Part shown: positions 36,205-44,123 of the stretch, one piece after another | Numbering within the stretch: the stretch's first letter is position 1 | Layout: each line of letters begins with the position of its first letter | From: Deltaproteobacteria bacterium | GTDB lineage: Bacteria; Desulfobacterota; GWC2-55-46 | Length of the DNA stretch: 64,000 nt | Direction: 5' to 3' | Assembly (NCBI GenBank): GCA_016218105.1 | Contig: JACRET010000005.1 | Span: 175,446-239,445, forward strand | Made by a program: the position numbers and the translations under genes | Notes under the pieces: generated by a model | Database searches by the model: none | What the model was told of the DNA's origin: nothing | What the model saw: only the letters and a program-made list of their open reading frames with translations

Positions 36205-36851
36205 AAGGAGCGGATATGGAAGTTATTGATGCTGTTAAGGAAAGGCGTTCCATAAATTTTTTTGATAACGGCAAGACCATCCCTGAAGAGAAGATAGAGT
36301 AACTGCTCAAGTTATCGAACCTTGCCCCCTCGTCCTTCGATCTGCAGCCCTGGAGGGTAATCGTGGTAAACAACCACAAGAGAAAAGGGGTATTAAGAAA
36401 ATGCGCCATGAACCAGCCGAAGGTGGAAGAGGCGTCCTTCGTGCTGATAATGATCGCAGACCCACTGGGGGTTGAAGAGAATATGGACAGGGTGCTTGAG
36501 TCATGGGAAAAACTCGGCTATATGAAGCCCGACATGAGGATTTCATACGGAAACCTCATGAAAAGCCTTTACGGCGAGAAAGACAGCCTTACAAGGAAGC
36601 TGTTCGCCGTCAAAAACACCTCCCTTTACGCCATGAACATTATGATAACCGCCAAGGGCCTGGGGTTGGATACCCATCCGATGGACGGCTTTGACGAGGC
36701 GTGCGTGAAAAAAGAGTTTAATATCCCCGAGGACAAGATCATACCTATGATAATAGCGGTAGGGCACTTGAAACCCGGGGTAACCCTCCTCCCGCGCGCA
36801 TTCAGGCGTGATTTAACCGAATTTACGACTTATAACGATTACAAAAAATAG
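36205..36851 (+). pseudogene. Nitroreductase family gene with an in-frame stop at codon 29
   Basis: AAGGAG (36205-36210) precedes an ATG at 36216 that opens a normal nitroreductase (MEVIDAVKERRSINFF, an FMN-binding RRS). After EEKIE there is a TAA at 36300-36302, then the same frame continues without a break to 36851: LLKLSNLAPSSFDLQPWRVI, KGLGLDTHPMDGFDEACV and VGHLKPGVTLLPRAFRRDL. Family members have Glu or Lys at the stop, one base away (GAA or AAA), so a single nonsense change or a sequencing error explains it. If real, only a 28-aa peptide or an internally restarted fragment is made. FMN-dependent NAD(P)H oxidoreductase if intact. The thiol peroxidase gene follows by 10 bases. Confidence 0.88.
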
Positions 36852-36861
36852 TGAGGCCGCT

Positions 36862-37383
36862 ATGGAAAGAAAAGGTTTGGTTACGTTCAAAGGAAATCCA
36901 TTGACGCTCATCGGCGCCGAGCTTAAAACCGGGTCAAAGGCCCCGGAATTTAAAGTAATAAGTAAAGACCTCAAAGAAGTTACGCTCAAGGATTTCACGG
37001 GCAAGGCTAAGCTTATAAGCGTGACCCCGTCTCTGGACACCCCGGTATGCGACAACCAGGCCAGAAGATTCAACCAGGAGGCCGCAAGCCTTCCGGGGGA
37101 TGTCGCGATACTTAACATCAGCATGGACCTCCCGTTCGCGATCGGGAGGTTCTGCTCAAACGCCGGGATAGACAGGATACAAACTTTCTCCGACCACAGA
37201 GACGCGTCTTTCGGCATGAATTACGGGGTGCTGGTAAAGGAGATCAGGCTTCTGGCCCGCTCGATCTTCGTAATAGACTCGAATGACGTCGTAAGATACA
37301 TGGAACTGGTGCCGGAGCTTACTAGCAACGTCAACTTCCAGGCGGCGCTGGACGCGGCGGCCAGGCTTCTCGCCAGGAGATAG
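36862..37383 (+). CDS. tpx: Thiol peroxidase (atypical 2-Cys peroxiredoxin)
   Basis: 173 aa, Tpx family. It reduces H2O2 and alkyl hydroperoxides with thioredoxin. Peroxidatic Cys63 lies in SLDTPVCD and resolving Cys98 in GRFCSNAG, the 35-residue spacing typical of Tpx. The N-terminus VTFKGNPLTLIG and the ending are canonical. Encoded between the nitroreductase and pirin genes on the same strand with gaps of about 10 bases, which suggests an oxidative/redox stress operon. Confidence 0.95.
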   Translation: MERKGLVTFKGNPLTLIGAELKTGSKAPEFKVISKDLKEVTLKDFTGKAKLISVTPSLDTPVCDNQARRFNQEAASLPGDVAILNISMDLPFAIGRFCSNAGIDRIQTFSDHRDASFGMNYGVLVKEIRLLARSIFVIDSNDVVRYMELVPELTSNVNFQAALDAAARLLARR

Positions 37384-37391
37384 GCGGGGAC

Positions 37392-38108
37392 ATGATAGTT
37401 TTACGCGAACCAAAAAGCATATACCAGACCGACGTGCTCATACAGGACGGCACGTTCCACGGCCGCTGGCATTTCTCCTTCGGCCCGAACAGCGACCGCG
37501 ACCATACGCGCTTCGGAACCCTGAGGGTGTTTAACGACGATACACTCTCGCCCGGAGCGGTCTGGCCCCTTCATCCGCATCAGGATATCGAGGTCGTCAC
37601 CTACTGCGCCGGAGGCGAGTTCATGCACGCCGATCAGGGCGGCAAGGGCGGTGTCCTCCGCAAAGGCCATGTCCAGCACACTACGGTCGGTAGCGGCATG
37701 TGGCACTCAGAGATCAATAACCGCAAGGACGAGCCGATGAGGTTTATCCAGATGTGGTTCTATCCCTCTAAAGAAGGGCTTAAGCCGTCCGTGGAGCAAA
37801 AACCGGTTGAGAGGGAAGACCGAACCAACAGGCTGCTTCCGGTGGTATCCCCGGTTCACAGGGAGGCGCTTCCGATACAAACGGACGCGAGGGTATTCGC
37901 GTCCTATCTTGAAAGAGGGCAGTCGGTCGATTACAGGCTTGAGCAAAACAGGGGGGCTTACCTCTATGTGCTGGAAGGCGGGCCCGTAAAGGTGAACGGA
38001 AAAGATGTGGACGCGTTTGGAGCCGCCATGATAAGGGACGAGGCCGGTATTTCAATAAAGGCGGATGAAAACTCCGAACTCCTCCTCGTCGACGTCCCTC
38101 TCCTGTAG
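37392..38108 (+). CDS. Pirin family protein (quercetinase-like bicupin)
   Basis: 238 aa, YhhW/pirin type. The N-terminal cupin has the metal-binding HPHQDIEVVTY, then VQHTTVGSGMWHSEIN, giving three His and one Glu. The C-terminal cupin is more degenerate. Related bacterial proteins show quercetin dioxygenase activity in vitro, and others have regulatory roles; the in vivo job here is unknown. Last gene of the nitroreductase-tpx-pirin run; it faces the aldo/keto reductase gene with one base between the two stops. Confidence 0.9.
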   Translation: MIVLREPKSIYQTDVLIQDGTFHGRWHFSFGPNSDRDHTRFGTLRVFNDDTLSPGAVWPLHPHQDIEVVTYCAGGEFMHADQGGKGGVLRKGHVQHTTVGSGMWHSEINNRKDEPMRFIQMWFYPSKEGLKPSVEQKPVEREDRTNRLLPVVSPVHREALPIQTDARVFASYLERGQSVDYRLEQNRGAYLYVLEGGPVKVNGKDVDAFGAAMIRDEAGISIKADENSELLLVDVPLL

Positions 38109-38109
38109 G

Positions 38110-38967
38110 TCAAGGCTTGTAATACATCAGCTCCCTTGCGTACGGGGATATTATCTCGGCGATCCTCTGCACCTCTTTATATTTAAGAGGGAAGAAGTTC
38201 TTTGCTATCTCTACATTTTCCTTGAGCTGCTCGACGTTATCGCATCCGATCACGGCCGCAGTGATGGGCTGCGTAAGGGCGTAGCTGAAGAGAAACTTCT
38301 TGGGCGCGTCAAACAGCCCCTTCAGGTAGGTCTTCATCCCGATGACCCCTATATCCTTTGCCCCCGCTATCGGCACTATCTCTTCGAGAAAACACTTGTA
38401 ATGCTGCTCGGCCGGATTTACGGGTATCAATACCGTATCGAAATCGAACAGATCGAGGCACTTCTTTATTATAAGGGGCTCTTCGTGCCCCGTAACCCCG
38501 ATGAATCTGGCCAGCCCCTTCTCCTTCGCTTCCCTGAAGGCCTCGATCGCGCCGCCGGGGCCGAATATCGCCTTGATATCGTCTTCTGTCCTCACGTCAT
38601 GTACCTGCCAGATATCGACATAATCGGTACCCATATTCTTAAGGGTCTCTTCAAGGTGAAGGAGCGCCCCTATCTTATCCCTCGCGTGGGATTTGCTCGC
38701 TATATATACCTTATCCCTTTTCCCCTTAAGGGCCGTCCCGTAATAGTTTTCACTCCCGCCGTAGGCCCTGGCTGATTCGAGATAGTTAATGCCGGAGTCT
38801 ATGGCGGCCGCTATCACCTCAACCGCCTCTTTTTCCCTGCCGTAACTCCTCAGCACGCCTTCGCCGCCGAGCCCCATGATCGTTATGTCGAGCCCGGTCT
38901 TTCCGAGCCTTCTTTTTGGGATGGGTTTATCTATTTTAGGGCCAAGTTGCTTTTCTGTATTTTCCAT
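38110..38967 (-). CDS. Aldo/keto reductase
   Basis: About 285 aa, AKR (beta/alpha)8 fold: KRRLGKTGLDITIMGLGGEG, a catalytic Asp/Tyr pair in DSGINYLESARAYGGSENYYG, Lys in VYIASKSH and DIWQVHDV with the His. The usual active Tyr position is in ARAYG. Likely an NADPH-dependent reductase of small carbonyls, substrate unknown. The frame runs to 39108 but the ATG at 38967 begins family similarity, and a TATAAT lies only 8 bases before it, so the messenger may be almost leaderless. Confidence 0.88.
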   Translation of the reverse strand: MENTEKQLGPKIDKPIPKRRLGKTGLDITIMGLGGEGVLRSYGREKEAVEVIAAAIDSGINYLESARAYGGSENYYGTALKGKRDKVYIASKSHARDKIGALLHLEETLKNMGTDYVDIWQVHDVRTEDDIKAIFGPGGAIEAFREAKEKGLARFIGVTGHEEPLIIKKCLDLFDFDTVLIPVNPAEQHYKCFLEEIVPIAGAKDIGVIGMKTYLKGLFDAPKKFLFSYALTQPITAAVIGCDNVEQLKENVEIAKNFFPLKYKEVQRIAEIISPYARELMYYKP

Positions 38968-38974
38968 AACCGTG

Positions 38975-39005
38975 ATTATACCAATATTTTTTTTTGAGTC
39001 TATCT
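38975..39005 (-). promoter_or_regulatory. Predicted promoter immediately upstream of the aldo/keto reductase
   Basis: On the minus strand TAGACT, 16 bases (mostly A), then TATAAT, ending 8 bases before the ATG at 38967. Transcription would begin at or next to the start codon. No Shine-Dalgarno sequence is visible, which fits leaderless translation. Confidence 0.45.
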
Positions 39006-39101
39006 TTTTTAAACTTTCCGTCCGTGTCCGGATAAACCGCCTATGGTAGAATGGAATATGGCCGTGAGCTTGAAATCTACCAGGGTTAAGGTTAATCCGC
39101 C

Positions 39102-39875
39102 ATGACAAATCTCAACCGTAATCAGGTTTCAGAAATGCTTAAGCGCAGGGGTTTTCCGGTGCTTGGAGCCAACCCGACGGAATATCTCTTTTTCCCGCCT
39201 GATCTCGACAAGCCCTTTGAGGACGAGCTCTATGAGATGCTCAAGAAGTACTCTTTCAGGATATTCATAAGGGACGTCATCAAGAAGAGGCACTCTTTCG
39301 AGGCCGGAGACCTCCTTAAATATTCCACAAAGGAGTGGGTCGGCCGCTACATAGACTTCCTGCATAAAAGGGGCGTCATCACGTCTGAAGGCGGGGAAAG
39401 CTACAGCCTCAAGGCCGAAGCGGTCTTCAGCTTCGGGGATACGCTCGAATGGTTCATAGCCAATGTTTTTGAGAGGGAGTTTTCCTCGCCTGCCCTCTGG
39501 GGAGTAAGGCTTGGAGGCACCTCATCGGGCGGTGATTATGACGTGATAGCGTCAATAGAAGGAAGGCTTGCCTATGTGGAGGTCAAATCCTCTCCGCCAA
39601 AGAACGTCGAGGAGGCGGAGGTACTGGCATTCCTTAAAAGGACGGAAGAGCTTTCCCCGTCTACGGCGATTTTTATTGAGGACACAAGGCTACGGATGGG
39701 GGATAAGATAGTCCCGTTTTTTGAGTCTCTGCTTCCCGGCAGGGAGGTAGAGCGCGTGGCTGCCGAGACCTTTACGATAGAGGACAAGGTCTTCATCATC
39801 AACAGCATGCCCGACATCATATCCAATATAGGGCTCTGCATAAAGAGGAGCCTTAAAACAGGGCCGTTCTGGTAG
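39102..39875 (+). CDS. Uncharacterised protein with PD-(D/E)XK nuclease-like domain
   Basis: 257 aa, cytoplasmic, no named family recognised. The N-terminal ~110 residues are helical with a winged-helix look (LYEMLKKYSFRIFIRDVIKK; STKEWVGRYIDFLHKRGVI). The C-terminal part has a restriction-nuclease-like core: an early Glu in LEWFIANVFEREF, D in TSSGGDYDVIASIEG, and the E-x-K of LAYVEVKSSPP, the order E...D...ExK. The gene sits between two minus-strand genes without same-strand partners. It could bind and cut DNA, or be a repair or defence protein; only the motif order supports this. Confidence 0.7.
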   Translation: MTNLNRNQVSEMLKRRGFPVLGANPTEYLFFPPDLDKPFEDELYEMLKKYSFRIFIRDVIKKRHSFEAGDLLKYSTKEWVGRYIDFLHKRGVITSEGGESYSLKAEAVFSFGDTLEWFIANVFEREFSSPALWGVRLGGTSSGGDYDVIASIEGRLAYVEVKSSPPKNVEEAEVLAFLKRTEELSPSTAIFIEDTRLRMGDKIVPFFESLLPGREVERVAAETFTIEDKVFIINSMPDIISNIGLCIKRSLKTGPFW

Positions 39876-39907
39876 ACATGCCGTCGAAATCGGCTTTTTC
39901 AGGCTCG

Positions 39908-40171
39908 CTAGTGCTTTTTACCGAACCTTCCGCTCCCCGGCCATCTCTTCATCCTCTGAAGGTCCATGATCTGTCCGTCCATCCTGCCTACGATACTAAA
40001 AAGCCTTTCAGTTTCGGCCTCGATCGATAGCAGTTGCAGCGCGGGCCCGGCGTGCATTTTATCCTTTTTGCCGCATTTACAGGTTTCACAGCTGCATCCG
40101 CAAGAGGACTTCCCGTGCGCTTCAGACCCTCCCATCATATCGATCTCGATCTTCCAGTTTTTCGGTTCCAT
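39908..40171 (-). CDS. Small Cys-rich protein of unknown function
   Basis: 87 aa. A cluster SSCGCSCETCKCGKK (five Cys in ten residues) with nearby His could bind zinc, copper or an Fe-S cluster. The C-terminal half is a predicted amphipathic helix (ALQLLSIEAETERLFSIVGRM). GGAGG lies just before the ATG. It precedes the HAD-like gene by 28 bases on the same strand. No family recognised. Confidence 0.6.
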   Translation of the reverse strand: MEPKNWKIEIDMMGGSEAHGKSSCGCSCETCKCGKKDKMHAGPALQLLSIEAETERLFSIVGRMDGQIMDLQRMKRWPGSGRFGKKH

Positions 40172-40199
40172 AAGCTTGCCTCCTTGAAGGTTTGACTTA

Positions 40200-40562
40200 C
40201 TAATCCCAGAAAAATTGCTGTCCGTCGAGGCACAGGAGCTCAGCCGTCAGTATCCGCTCGCCGGGCATGACATCAGATGCGTGCATCTTCACTTTATATA
40301 TCCGCCCGGGCATCCGTTCATTAGGCTCGTCATCGACGCATATATCGGGCTTAAAGGGCAGCTCTTTAGCCTTACTGTATATATCGCCATCCAGGCCCAC
40401 TTCCTTAAGGATATGCTTATAATAATCGACTGGCCCGTTGGTCCAGAAATTCACCTTAACGCCGCGCTCACGCAGGGCGGAGATGGTTTCCTTTATCCCG
40501 GGCCTTAAGGACATATCCAGCGCTCCCAAGACCGTTCCCGCAAGATCGAACATGATGTGCAT
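40200..40562 (-). CDS. HAD-like phosphatase-domain protein, short
   Basis: About 120 aa. The start MHIMFDLAGTVLGALD matches HAD motif I, although the second Asp of DxD is replaced by Ala (DLAGT), so catalysis may be lost or altered. VNFWTNGPVDYYKHIL fits motif II (T/S), KAKELPFKPDICVDDEP fits motif III/IV with a conserved Lys and Asp pair. The cap domain is missing and the protein is shorter than a typical HAD enzyme. The ATG at 40562 has AAGGGG about 7 bases upstream. Confidence 0.72.
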   Translation of the reverse strand: MHIMFDLAGTVLGALDMSLRPGIKETISALRERGVKVNFWTNGPVDYYKHILKEVGLDGDIYSKAKELPFKPDICVDDEPNERMPGRIYKVKMHASDVMPGERILTAELLCLDGQQFFWD

Positions 40563-40625
40563 AAATTTGCCCCTTATTTCACAGTCTAAGTATAGGGCAG
40601 GTTGCATTAAAATATGATTAGAAGC

Positions 40626-40671
40626 GAATATGAATAGCGAGCGCATTCCCCGCGGCTTTCAGCGGGGAGGC
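40626..40671 (-). repeat. Family B repeat, short form
   Basis: GAATATGAATAGCGAGCGC then CCCCGCGGCTTTCAGCGGGG; the distal TTCAA end is degraded. First of several repeats that fill the 40.6-41.0 kb gap. Confidence 0.75.
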
Positions 40672-40720
40672 TAAATAAAAGGCAGGAATATCAACCTGTT
40701 AGGAATAGGGCCCGTTCTAA

Positions 40721-40846
40721 CAGGCTGCTGAAAAAGTCCATCTGCTTCGTTGTCTTTGTCGCTCGTCACTGCGGCGTACAGACAAAGTACGCCTCACTCC
40801 TCGCTTCTCGACGCCTTGCAGCTGAAGCTTTTTGAGCAGGCCTGAA
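40721..40846 (+). repeat. Family A interspersed palindromic repeat, copy 4
   Basis: CAGGCTGCTGAAAAAGTCC to CTTTTTGAGCAGGCCTGAA with GCGTACAGACAAAGTACGC at its centre; one extra G in the right arm. Confidence 0.85.
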
Positions 40847-40909
40847 TAAGCTTTGGGTTTTCAGTCGATCCCGGCCCGTTCGGGGAACTATAAGGGAATC
40901 AATTCCAGC

Positions 40910-40974
40910 GGTAAAGGCCTTTTTGCGAGCTGCCGCGCGCCTCAAGGTATTGGCTCTGTTCGCTGCCGGCTTCG
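40910..40974 (-). repeat. Family C repeat, truncated copy
   Basis: GGTAAAGGCCTTTTTGCGAG then CAAGGTATTGGCTCTGTTCGC, matching the first ~65 bp of the copy at 22923. It is preceded by CCCGGCCCGTTCGGGGAACT, the short palindrome class. Confidence 0.65.
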
Positions 40975-41026
40975 CATAGGGCAGTGGATAAGAATGGATT
41001 GCAGCAGGGTGTTTTTCAGCACCCTG

Positions 41027-42442
41027 CTAGGCCGTCCCGTTCTTGATCTCCGGGTTCTTGGGCAGGTATACATGGAAGGTGCTCCCCTGGCCGAGGTTGC
41101 TTGTCACCTCTACCGTGCCGCCGTGAGCCTCGACTATCGTCCTTACTATTGAAAGGCCGAGGCCGCTGCCGACGGTTACTCCACGGCTTGCGTCAACCCT
41201 GTAGAACCTGTCGAATATCTTCTCTTTCTCAATTTCGGGGATGCCGATACCTGTATCCTGTATCTCAACCAGGGCATTGCCGTTGAGGTCCGACACATTT
41301 ATGTCTACTCGGCCGCTTGGCTTATTGTATTTGATCGCGTTCTCCACTATATTTGTAAAAACTTCCGTAAGGCCTTCGCGGTCTCCCCTTATTGAGACCC
41401 CCGTGCCCTCTATCTTTATGACTATGCCTTTGTTGGCGGCCGATGGCTCGATGAGCTTAAGGACGTCCTTCATAAGGTCCATCAGTTCCATCTTGACAGG
41501 CTTGAATTGGATGGTCTTGTTGTCAAGCCTTGAGATGACGAGTATCCTGTTTATGATATCGCACATCCTGTTGACGGTATCGCCAATCTTCCTCAGCGCC
41601 TCTTTATAATCGTTGGGCGCGCGCTCCCTGCCCAGAGTGACATCGCAGAAGCTCTTAATGATGGAGGTCGGCGTGCGCAGCTCATGCGAGGCGTCGGACA
41701 GGAACTGCTTCTGCCTGGAAAACGATTCCTCGAGGTGGCCGAGCATGGTGTTGAACGACGCGGCCAGGGGTTTTAATTCCATGACGGCCCCCCGCTCCTC
41801 AACGCGCTCTCCAAGATTTTCTTCGGTTATCTGGCCTATTTTACTCGTGAAGGTCTTAAGGGGGCGCAAGGCCCAGCCGGTCATAAGAAATACGCCTATG
41901 CCGCAGACAATAAAGACGAACGGGAAGACAAAAAGGATGATCTTTCTAAACGAGCTTAAGAGATCGTATGTGTCCTTGAGAGAATCCCCTGCCTGGAAGG
42001 TCAGCGTGCCGACCGAGAACTGAAAAGACTGGCTTATGATCCTCAAAGGCACGTTATTCGGCCCCGACACGGTACGGTAATCGCCTTCCGGCGTCCCGAT
42101 ATAGACGGGCAAACTCACGTCCCCCAGGGACAGCGACGGTGAGCGGACGAGTATTACGCCGTCCGATGAGACTAACTGGTAATAGTGGCCCGAAAGCTTT
42201 TCAGCGTACACACCCGTCACGGCGGCGGCGAGTTCCTGGAGTTCCGATTCAAGCTGGCCCTGCGCCTCTTCGATGGCCATCAGGTTTGCCAGGGTGTCAA
42301 CCTCGGATTTAAGGTGCTCGTCCGCCAGATGTATCGTGACCTCTTCGAGCTTGTAGTACAGAAAGAGCTCAAGGCCGGCGAAGAATATCGAGAAGACCAC
42401 CAAAAACCAGATTACCAGCCTTAATTTGATCGAATTGAACAT
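41027..42442 (-). CDS. Sensor histidine kinase of an OmpR-type two-component system
   Basis: 471 aa, inner-membrane kinase: transmembrane helix near residues 8-28, periplasmic domain to ~165, second helix (IILFVFPFVFIVCGIGVFLM), HAMP, then HisKA with SDASHELRTPTSIIKSF (phospho-His) and HATPase with EVFTNIVENAIKYN, DTGIGIPEIE and GSGLGLSIVRTIVEAHGG. It resembles heavy-metal/envelope sensors such as CusS. The gene begins 5 bases after the response regulator stops, so they are one operon. Stimulus unknown. Confidence 0.93.
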   Translation of the reverse strand: MFNSIKLRLVIWFLVVFSIFFAGLELFLYYKLEEVTIHLADEHLKSEVDTLANLMAIEEAQGQLESELQELAAAVTGVYAEKLSGHYYQLVSSDGVILVRSPSLSLGDVSLPVYIGTPEGDYRTVSGPNNVPLRIISQSFQFSVGTLTFQAGDSLKDTYDLLSSFRKIILFVFPFVFIVCGIGVFLMTGWALRPLKTFTSKIGQITEENLGERVEERGAVMELKPLAASFNTMLGHLEESFSRQKQFLSDASHELRTPTSIIKSFCDVTLGRERAPNDYKEALRKIGDTVNRMCDIINRILVISRLDNKTIQFKPVKMELMDLMKDVLKLIEPSAANKGIVIKIEGTGVSIRGDREGLTEVFTNIVENAIKYNKPSGRVDINVSDLNGNALVEIQDTGIGIPEIEKEKIFDRFYRVDASRGVTVGSGLGLSIVRTIVEAHGGTVEVTSNLGQGSTFHVYLPKNPEIKNGTA

Positions 42443-42447
42443 TTGGG

Positions 42448-43119
42448 CTACTCTTCCTTTAGCATATACCCGGCGCCGCGTATCGTTTGTATAAGCTTGG
42501 TCTTGAAGTCCTTGTCGATCTTATTGCGGAGATAATTTATATAAACGTCGACGACGTTGGAGTCCATGTCCGAATCCTCGTGATATATATGCTCCACTAT
42601 GTCCGTGCGGCTCACGACGTTGTTTTTCTTATAGGCAAGATATTCAAGGAGGGCGTATTCCTTGGCGGAAAGCTGGATCACCCTGCCGCCGCGCTTCACC
42701 TCATGGCTCGCGGTATTTATCTCAAGGTCAGCTATGTGGATTACGGCCTCCTTGACGGTAGCCTTCCTCCTGAGGAGCGACCTTATCCTGGCAAGCAATT
42801 CCTCGAACACGAAAGGTTTTGTCAGGTAGTCGTCAGCGCCGGTATCAAGGCCCTTTATCTTGTCGAGCAGGGCATCTCTCGCCGTAAGAAGGATGACCGG
42901 AGTAGCTATCCCTTTCTTCCTCATATTGCTTAAGACCGTAAGTCCGTCCATTAACGGCAGCATGATATCGAGGATCATGGCGTCAGCAGGATAGTTCTCG
43001 GCCATATACAGCCCTTCCTCCCCGTCATGCGCTATATCAACGACGTATCCTTCTTCCTCCAGCCCCTGCTTTATTATCATCGCAAGGTCTTTTTCGTCTT
43101 CTACCAAAAGTATTCTCAA
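42448..43119 (-). CDS. OmpR/PhoB-family response regulator
   Basis: 223 aa. Receiver domain with VEDEKD, phospho-acceptor Asp51 in MILDIMLPLMDG, Thr and Lys in LLTARDA and DYLTKPF; C-terminal winged helix (IQLSAKEYALLEYLAYKKNNVVSR; NVVDVYINYLRNKID). DNA-binding transcription factor paired with the downstream kinase. It starts with TTG behind AGGGGG. The cytochrome b gene lies 30 bases upstream on the same strand and may share its transcript. Confidence 0.94.
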   Translation of the reverse strand: MRILLVEDEKDLAMIIKQGLEEEGYVVDIAHDGEEGLYMAENYPADAMILDIMLPLMDGLTVLSNMRKKGIATPVILLTARDALLDKIKGLDTGADDYLTKPFVFEELLARIRSLLRRKATVKEAVIHIADLEINTASHEVKRGGRVIQLSAKEYALLEYLAYKKNNVVSRTDIVEHIYHEDSDMDSNVVDVYINYLRNKIDKDFKTKLIQTIRGAGYMLKEE

Positions 43120-43149
43120 TTCAAACCCCCTGCCAGGAACAGATTACCG

Positions 43150-43824
43150 TCATTCGTCTTTCCGTAGATACTTTTTACCATGCACCATCGAGGACAAAAG
43201 CCCATTTTTTTCAGAGACTTCATGGACAATCATCCCCAAAAGATGCGCGCCGAGGAAAAAGAGTATAAAAAGAAGGCCGGCCTCATGAGCCTCTTCAAGG
43301 GCATCCTTGAGGGCCTCTACCGTCTGGGCGCCAAGGCCTGAGAGGAGCATGGAGCCGGGAAACATCTTGAACTCAGCGCCCGCCAGTATAATCCCGGTGC
43401 CAGCCTGGCTTAAGAGGACGAGGAAAAGCGCCACGTAAAATATAGATGCGAGCGGATCGTGTCCGACCACATCCGCAGGGCGCCCCTTAAAGCCGCTCAG
43501 ATACCATCTGATATTCCTGGCTATCGCGTTTAAGCGGTCTCTTTTAAAGGGCCATATATCAGACCATCTTGCGTACTTGTTCCCGGCAAAGGCCCATAAA
43601 ACCCTTATGAAAAAGGTAAAAACGAATACATACCCCAGATAAGCGTGGAGCCTCTTGACAGGTTCCCTTACACTCTTCTCCACGCCTAATATCTCCATCC
43701 CCTCTTTGCCTATCATCAGGAGGGCCAGCGTTATGATAAGGAGCGCGTTTATCCAATGAAGCGCCCTGGTCTGCCAGTCCCATACATCAACCATCACGCG
43801 TTCTTTGCTTTCGTTTAAAGGCAT
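43150..43824 (-). CDS. Cytochrome b561-type di-haem membrane protein
   Basis: 224 aa with four or five transmembrane helices, Ni/Fe-hydrogenase cytochrome b/b561 family. Haem-ligand His candidates are in TRALHWINALLI, KRLHAYLGYVFV and the C-terminal GAHLLGMIVHEV. It would pass electrons between the quinone pool and a periplasmic partner. Encoded upstream of the two-component system, which suggests that it is controlled by, or tuned by, that system. AAGGGG lies just before the ATG. Confidence 0.88.
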   Translation of the reverse strand: MPLNESKERVMVDVWDWQTRALHWINALLIITLALLMIGKEGMEILGVEKSVREPVKRLHAYLGYVFVFTFFIRVLWAFAGNKYARWSDIWPFKRDRLNAIARNIRWYLSGFKGRPADVVGHDPLASIFYVALFLVLLSQAGTGIILAGAEFKMFPGSMLLSGLGAQTVEALKDALEEAHEAGLLFILFFLGAHLLGMIVHEVSEKNGLLSSMVHGKKYLRKDE

Positions 43825-44119
43825 CTTACCCCTTTTCAGCCGCTTTTCAGGTTATTACGGAATAATATGAAATATTATCAGCTTTAAATATTTGCGTCAA
43901 ACAGATTAACGTCGGGATGCCTTGAACGCCGGAGCCCTCCGGTGATGGAATGGCCCCGTAGCAGGAAAGCATGCATGTCTCATTTTAAAGCGGTTGAGAT
44001 TAAAGAAAGATTAAATGAACAGTTCCTGCGAAAGAGAAGTTGAAGATATGAAAGGAAACAACTCTATTCGATCGCTTGACCCCGCAAAAGACTGCGGGCC
44101 GTGCGCTCGCTATGCATAT
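43825..44119. other. Gap upstream of the cytochrome b operon
   Basis: No gene. The first ~200 bases are A+T-rich and may carry the promoter of the cytochrome b/two-component operon. The rest is a family B copy (44040-44123) that runs into the stop of the HD-GYP gene. Confidence 0.5.
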
Positions 44120-44123
44120 TCAA
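44040..44123 (+). repeat. Family B repeat, long form
   Basis: TTGAAGATATGAAAGGAAAC, a CCCGCAAAAGACTGCGGG hairpin and GTGCGCTCGCTATGCATATT followed by CAA. Its last bases overlap the HD-GYP stop codon (44120-44122). Confidence 0.78.

Noticed and set aside
40853..41152. 99-aa plus-strand open frame
   Set aside because: It spans repeats and then runs antisense to the histidine kinase C-terminus.
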